Positions 17,761 to 20,000 of a DNA stretch of 20,000 nt are shown piece by piece. Within the stretch, counting starts at the first letter, position 1. Each line of letters starts with the position of its first letter. The notes under the pieces are model-generated. The model worked only from the letters and a program-made list of their open reading frames with translations, was not told the origin of the DNA and searched no databases. The translations under genes and the position numbers were made by a program. Source of the stretch: Prorocentrum cordatum (taxonomy: Eukaryota > Sar > Dinophyceae > Prorocentrales > Prorocentraceae); assembly GCA_963575745.1 (NCBI GenBank), contig CAUYUJ010014180.1, positions 162,501 to 182,500 of the forward strand, in the 5' to 3' direction.

Positions 17761-18988
17761 CAACTGCCACTCAGAGTAACTAGTTGAATAGTATGGCTAA
17801 AAAGGTTAGACCGATCTTTGCCCACTGCTGCTGCGGCGCCTGCTGCTTGCTTGAGCTTCTTGGCTGCTTGGTCCCCTTGATCCCCTGCGCTGGTAACGAC
17901 ACGGCTTGCTCTCTCCAGGGCAGCTGCACTTTCCGTTTGGCCCCGCTTGTAGGTCTGGCTTTGATCCATACCCTATGCTGGCTGGGGCTCTTTGACTGCT
18001 GGGGCCCCTGCGGTGGCTGCTGAGGCAGTGGGCTCTGCTTCTGTCGGGGCCCCTGTGGTGGCTGCTGAGGCTGGGGGAGCGGCGGGAGCGTCTCCGACTG
18101 GAACAGGAACGCTCTCTCCTGAGATGGGGAACTTGCCCGCGCCAGCGACTGCGCGAGCTGCTTCTTCCTGGGGCTGCTGCTGCTGCGGCTGCTGCCGCGG
18201 CTGCTGCGGCTGCTGGTAGGCTGCTGTGAGGGATTTCTCCAGGGCCTGGATTTGCTCCTGGATCTGAGGAGGAACGCCCACGACTGGCCCGTGCTGGAAT
18301 TCTCCCATGAACCTAGCAACCTGCGGGAAGAAGGTGGAGGTTGTGGCCGGCGCCTGCTACGCCACGGCGCGATGGCGACCACCAGCTGACCCTCCAGCTG
18401 CTCCAGCTCGGCGGTGGCGGCGACATTGTCCGACTCCATGGCGGCGACTTTGTCGGCCAGGACGGAAATCTCGTCGACGTAGCCCTTGATCTGCTCGGAG
18501 AACTTCTTGATTTTGCCTTGGGCGGCAGAGACCTGATCGCGGAGGGATTGGCACTGTTGTTCCCAAGGCTTGCCTTGGAGGGCTGAAGACTTCGCTTGCT
18601 TGAGAGCAACCACGGTTTTGGCATAATTCTCCCCCCCCGTGCCCTCACGAACCTTCCAAAAGCTGACAAGATCCGAGTACACGGCGACTGGGTCGTCTGC
18701 ACCTGCGGCTGACTCTGGGGGGGCGGCGGCGGCGAACTCATGCTGGCCCTTTTCTTTGAAACGAGACCAACGATTGCCTCGTCCATGCTCAGCCCCATGA
18801 CGATCCCCCGACGATTTACCTCCTCCAGATTGGTGCGAAGGCGGCGGTCCAGACTTGGATTGTCCAGGCTTGGGGAAGGTGGCGCCACACTGGGAACAGA
18901 ACTTGTTGTTGCGATCCGCATAGGACCATCCTTTGCATCCCTGGCGAGAGCAACAGACCCACTGACGGTAGCTCTTTGACGGAGCCAT
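17760..18988 (-). pseudogene. Element A: ORF1-like N-terminal part with zinc ribbon
   Basis: I choose the ATG at 18988, in good context (GCCATGGC), rather than upstream codons because the finger begins at once: MAPSKSYRQWVCCSRQGCKG, then Cys 31 and Cys 34 as CSQCGATFPKPG. The four or five Cys suggest a zinc ribbon for RNA binding. A charged region and a coiled coil follow (SLRDQVSAAQGKIKKFSEQI, then DEISVLADKVAAMESDN). After a frame change near 18350 the protein becomes Gln/Pro-rich (AAYQQPQQPRQQPQQQQPQ) and Ala/Pro-rich until a TAG at 17973-17975. The same frame then runs through MDQSQTYKRGQTESAAALER into the endonuclease. The role in RNA packaging is known for LINE ORF1 proteins in general and is inferred here. 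Confidence 0.72.
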
Positions 18989-19137
18989 GGCCTGTCCGCA
19001 GCGCCTGGGCTGCACGAGAGGGCGAGGCTAATGGCGGCGCCTGCGGCCCGCCCGAGGAGCTGAATGGTTGGTTTGCAAAGGCCGGCAGCGCTGCCTGCCA
19101 GACTCGAGCAGAGGTTGGGAAGTTCAGGAGCAGGCCC

Positions 19138-19158
19138 CTTGAGCCAAAATGGTTACGG
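19138..19158 (-). other. Relic of the dinoflagellate spliced leader (DinoSL)
   Basis: On the minus strand the sequence CCGTAACCATTTTGG followed by CTCAAG matches 20 of 21 bases of the conserved DinoSL core, which has G instead of A at the sixth base. It lies 149 bases upstream of the element A ATG at 18988 and reads in the same direction. DinoSL is added to dinoflagellate mRNAs by trans-splicing, so a genomic copy at the 5' end of a retroelement means that a trans-spliced transcript was reverse transcribed. The preceding base is C, not the usual A, G or T. Confidence 0.88.
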
Positions 19159-19189
19159 GGGAGGGAAGGAGGAGGAGGATCGCACGCCG

Positions 19190-19260
19190 CTGGGGGAGAA
19201 AAAAAGAAAAAGAGAAAAAGAGAAAAAGAGAGAGAGATTGAGAGAGAGAGAGAGAGAAGG
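19190..19260 (-). promoter_or_regulatory. Polypyrimidine tract ending in CAG, candidate trans-splice acceptor
   Basis: The minus strand reads CT-rich sequence for about 65 bases and ends CTTTTTTTCTCCCCCAG, with the AG at 19191-19190. This is the form of a strong 3' splice site, 31 bases before the spliced-leader relic. Use of this site would put a new leader in front of the old one. The tract is also a microsatellite, so the likeness may be accidental. Confidence 0.45.
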
Positions 19261-19349
19261 AGAAAGAGAGAGAGAGAGAGAGACGGACGGACGGACGGAC
19301 GGACGGACGGACGGACGGACGGACGGACGGCCGGACAGACGGACGGACG

Positions 19350-19381
<32 letters not shown>

Positions 19382-19432
19382 GACAGACGGACAGACGGAC
19401 AGACGGACAGACAGACAGACAGACAGAGAGAG
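19198..19432. repeat. Compound microsatellite: AAAAAG, GA, GGAC and GACA blocks
   Basis: On the plus strand an AAAAAG/GA block (about 19198-19283) is followed by (GGAC)n to about 19353 and then alternating GACA and GGAC units to about 19432. Open frames through it (Arg/Asp/Thr repeats) are artefacts of the 4-bp period. It lies at the 5' edge of element A. Confidence 0.95.
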
Positions 19433-19476
19433 CCCCGGGGGGGCCCTTCAGAGAGGGCCCTTTTGTCACTTCGGCT

Positions 19477-19521
19477 CGGCTCGGCATAGGCAGCGCGGCG
19501 CGGCTCGGCATAGGCAGCGCG
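19477..19521. repeat. Two tandem copies of a 24-bp unit
   Basis: CGGCTCGGCATAGGCAGCGC and the following G occur identically at 19477-19497 and 19501-19521, a period of 24 bases. No function is apparent. Confidence 0.88.
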
Positions 19522-20000
19522 CCGAGGGCCGGCGACAGGCCCCCCCCCCTGGGAAGACCCTTGCCGTCGTCCCCCTCGAGGGGCTCACCCCTTTCTTCGA
19601 CGCGAAGCTTATCTGCGAGGCCATCCGCCTCCGCCTCGTTCAACCCGGACGCCTGGAGACAGTCGGCCAGGCACAGACGGCGCCCGGCGCGCACCCCGGC
19701 ACCTCCAGGCCGGGACCCTGGCTCGACAAAGGACCCCGACAAGAGCCTCTTGTGACAAGAGCTCCCGCGCCCTCGCGCCAGGAGACCGCCCGGGGCCCAG
19801 CCATTGGGAACGACTGGGATGCCTGGATCTTAGAACGGCCAGTTTATTCTTCCGCCCGGGATCGAACAGCGCGGCCTGGGACCCCGAACAGCTGGCCCGA
19901 AGGCCTCGGGCCCCTGCAGAGACAATCGCAAGTCTCCCACGCGAGGAACAGAACAACAACGTGGCTTGGCCTTCCGAGACCGATTGGAACTCAAGCAACA
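19522..20000. other. GC-rich sequence with no supported gene
   Basis: Frames are open on both strands (for example the minus-strand frame 19998-19609) but none shows a motif, domain or biased composition beyond GC richness. It lies upstream of element A and is probably intergenic or old repeat sequence. Confidence 0.55.

Larger units (their letters stand above)
13000..19192 (-). mobile_element. Element A: trans-spliced non-LTR (LINE-type) retrotransposon
   Basis: On the minus strand this element has a spliced-leader relic (19138-19158), an ATG at 18988, a zinc-finger/Gln-rich ORF1 part, an AP-type endonuclease (17760-17110), a linker, an RT (16212-14700), a Cys-His remnant, an RNase H (14230-13790) and a Cys-rich tail (13500-13270). 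It appears to be one polyprotein, since ORF1 and endonuclease share a frame separated only by a TAG. Internal stops at 17973, 17292, 15684 and 13762 are all TAG. Frame changes occur near 18350, 17020, 16106 (A6 run) and 14044 (C7 run). The low number of lesions over more than 6 kb suggests a fairly recent insertion. The 3' boundary with element B, near 13000-12960, is approximate and I found no tail or target-site duplication. Confidence 0.82.

Noticed and set aside
18976-19755. 259-residue plus-strand frame with Arg/Asp/Thr repeats
   Set aside because: It is produced by the GA and GGAC microsatellites; a 4-bp period without stops is open in all frames. It is also antisense to the element A 5' end.
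1-20000. CRISPR arrays, tRNA or rRNA genes, bacterial operon signals
   Set aside because: No regularly spaced repeats of suitable form, no cloverleaf or rRNA sequence seen, and the content is eukaryotic retroelements, so bacterial ribosome binding sites and operators do not apply.

Overview
The window looks like repeat-dominated nuclear DNA from a dinoflagellate. The evidence is a near-perfect copy of the dinoflagellate spliced-leader sequence (19138-19158, minus strand), GC-rich sequence with long spurious open frames on both strands, and decayed retroelement polyproteins of the kind I associate with dinoflagellate genomes. I cannot name the genus from sequence alone. I see no host gene, rRNA, tRNA or CRISPR array.

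Nearly everything between about 540 and 19190 is three retroelements, all reading on the minus strand and lying head to tail. Element A (about 19190 down to 13000) is a non-LTR (LINE-type) element. In order it carries a spliced-leader relic, an ORF1-like zinc-finger/Gln-rich part, an AP-type endonuclease, a reverse transcriptase with an FIDD active site, an RNase H with all four acidic residues visible, and a C-terminal Cys-rich zinc-binding tail. It is broken by four in-frame TAG codons and a few frameshifts, but is the youngest-looking of the three. Element B (about 12960 down to 6160) is a second, different LINE: a coiled-coil/Ala-rich ORF1 remnant apparently lacking its N-terminal finger, a divergent endonuclease, a reverse transcriptase with SIDD, an RNase H that has lost two catalytic residues, and another C-terminal Cys-rich tail. 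It ends beside a (TCC)n-type microsatellite. Element C (about 5970 down to 540) is much more decayed. It has an N-terminal membrane segment, a conserved domain of unknown function, a DIRS-like reverse transcriptase/RNase H and a possible tyrosine-recombinase remnant.

The edges differ in character. Positions 1-530 are an AT-rich island without a gene, with a sharp composition change at the element C boundary. Positions 19190-19432 are a long microsatellite that on the minus strand forms a polypyrimidine tract ending in CAG, just upstream of the spliced-leader relic. Positions 19522-20000 contain nothing I can support.

The most interesting points are the spliced-leader relic with its possible splice acceptor at the 5' end of element A, the unusual architecture of element C, and the fact that almost all in-frame stops in the three decayed polyproteins are TAG. 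Domain assignments were made by eye and need profile searches to confirm.
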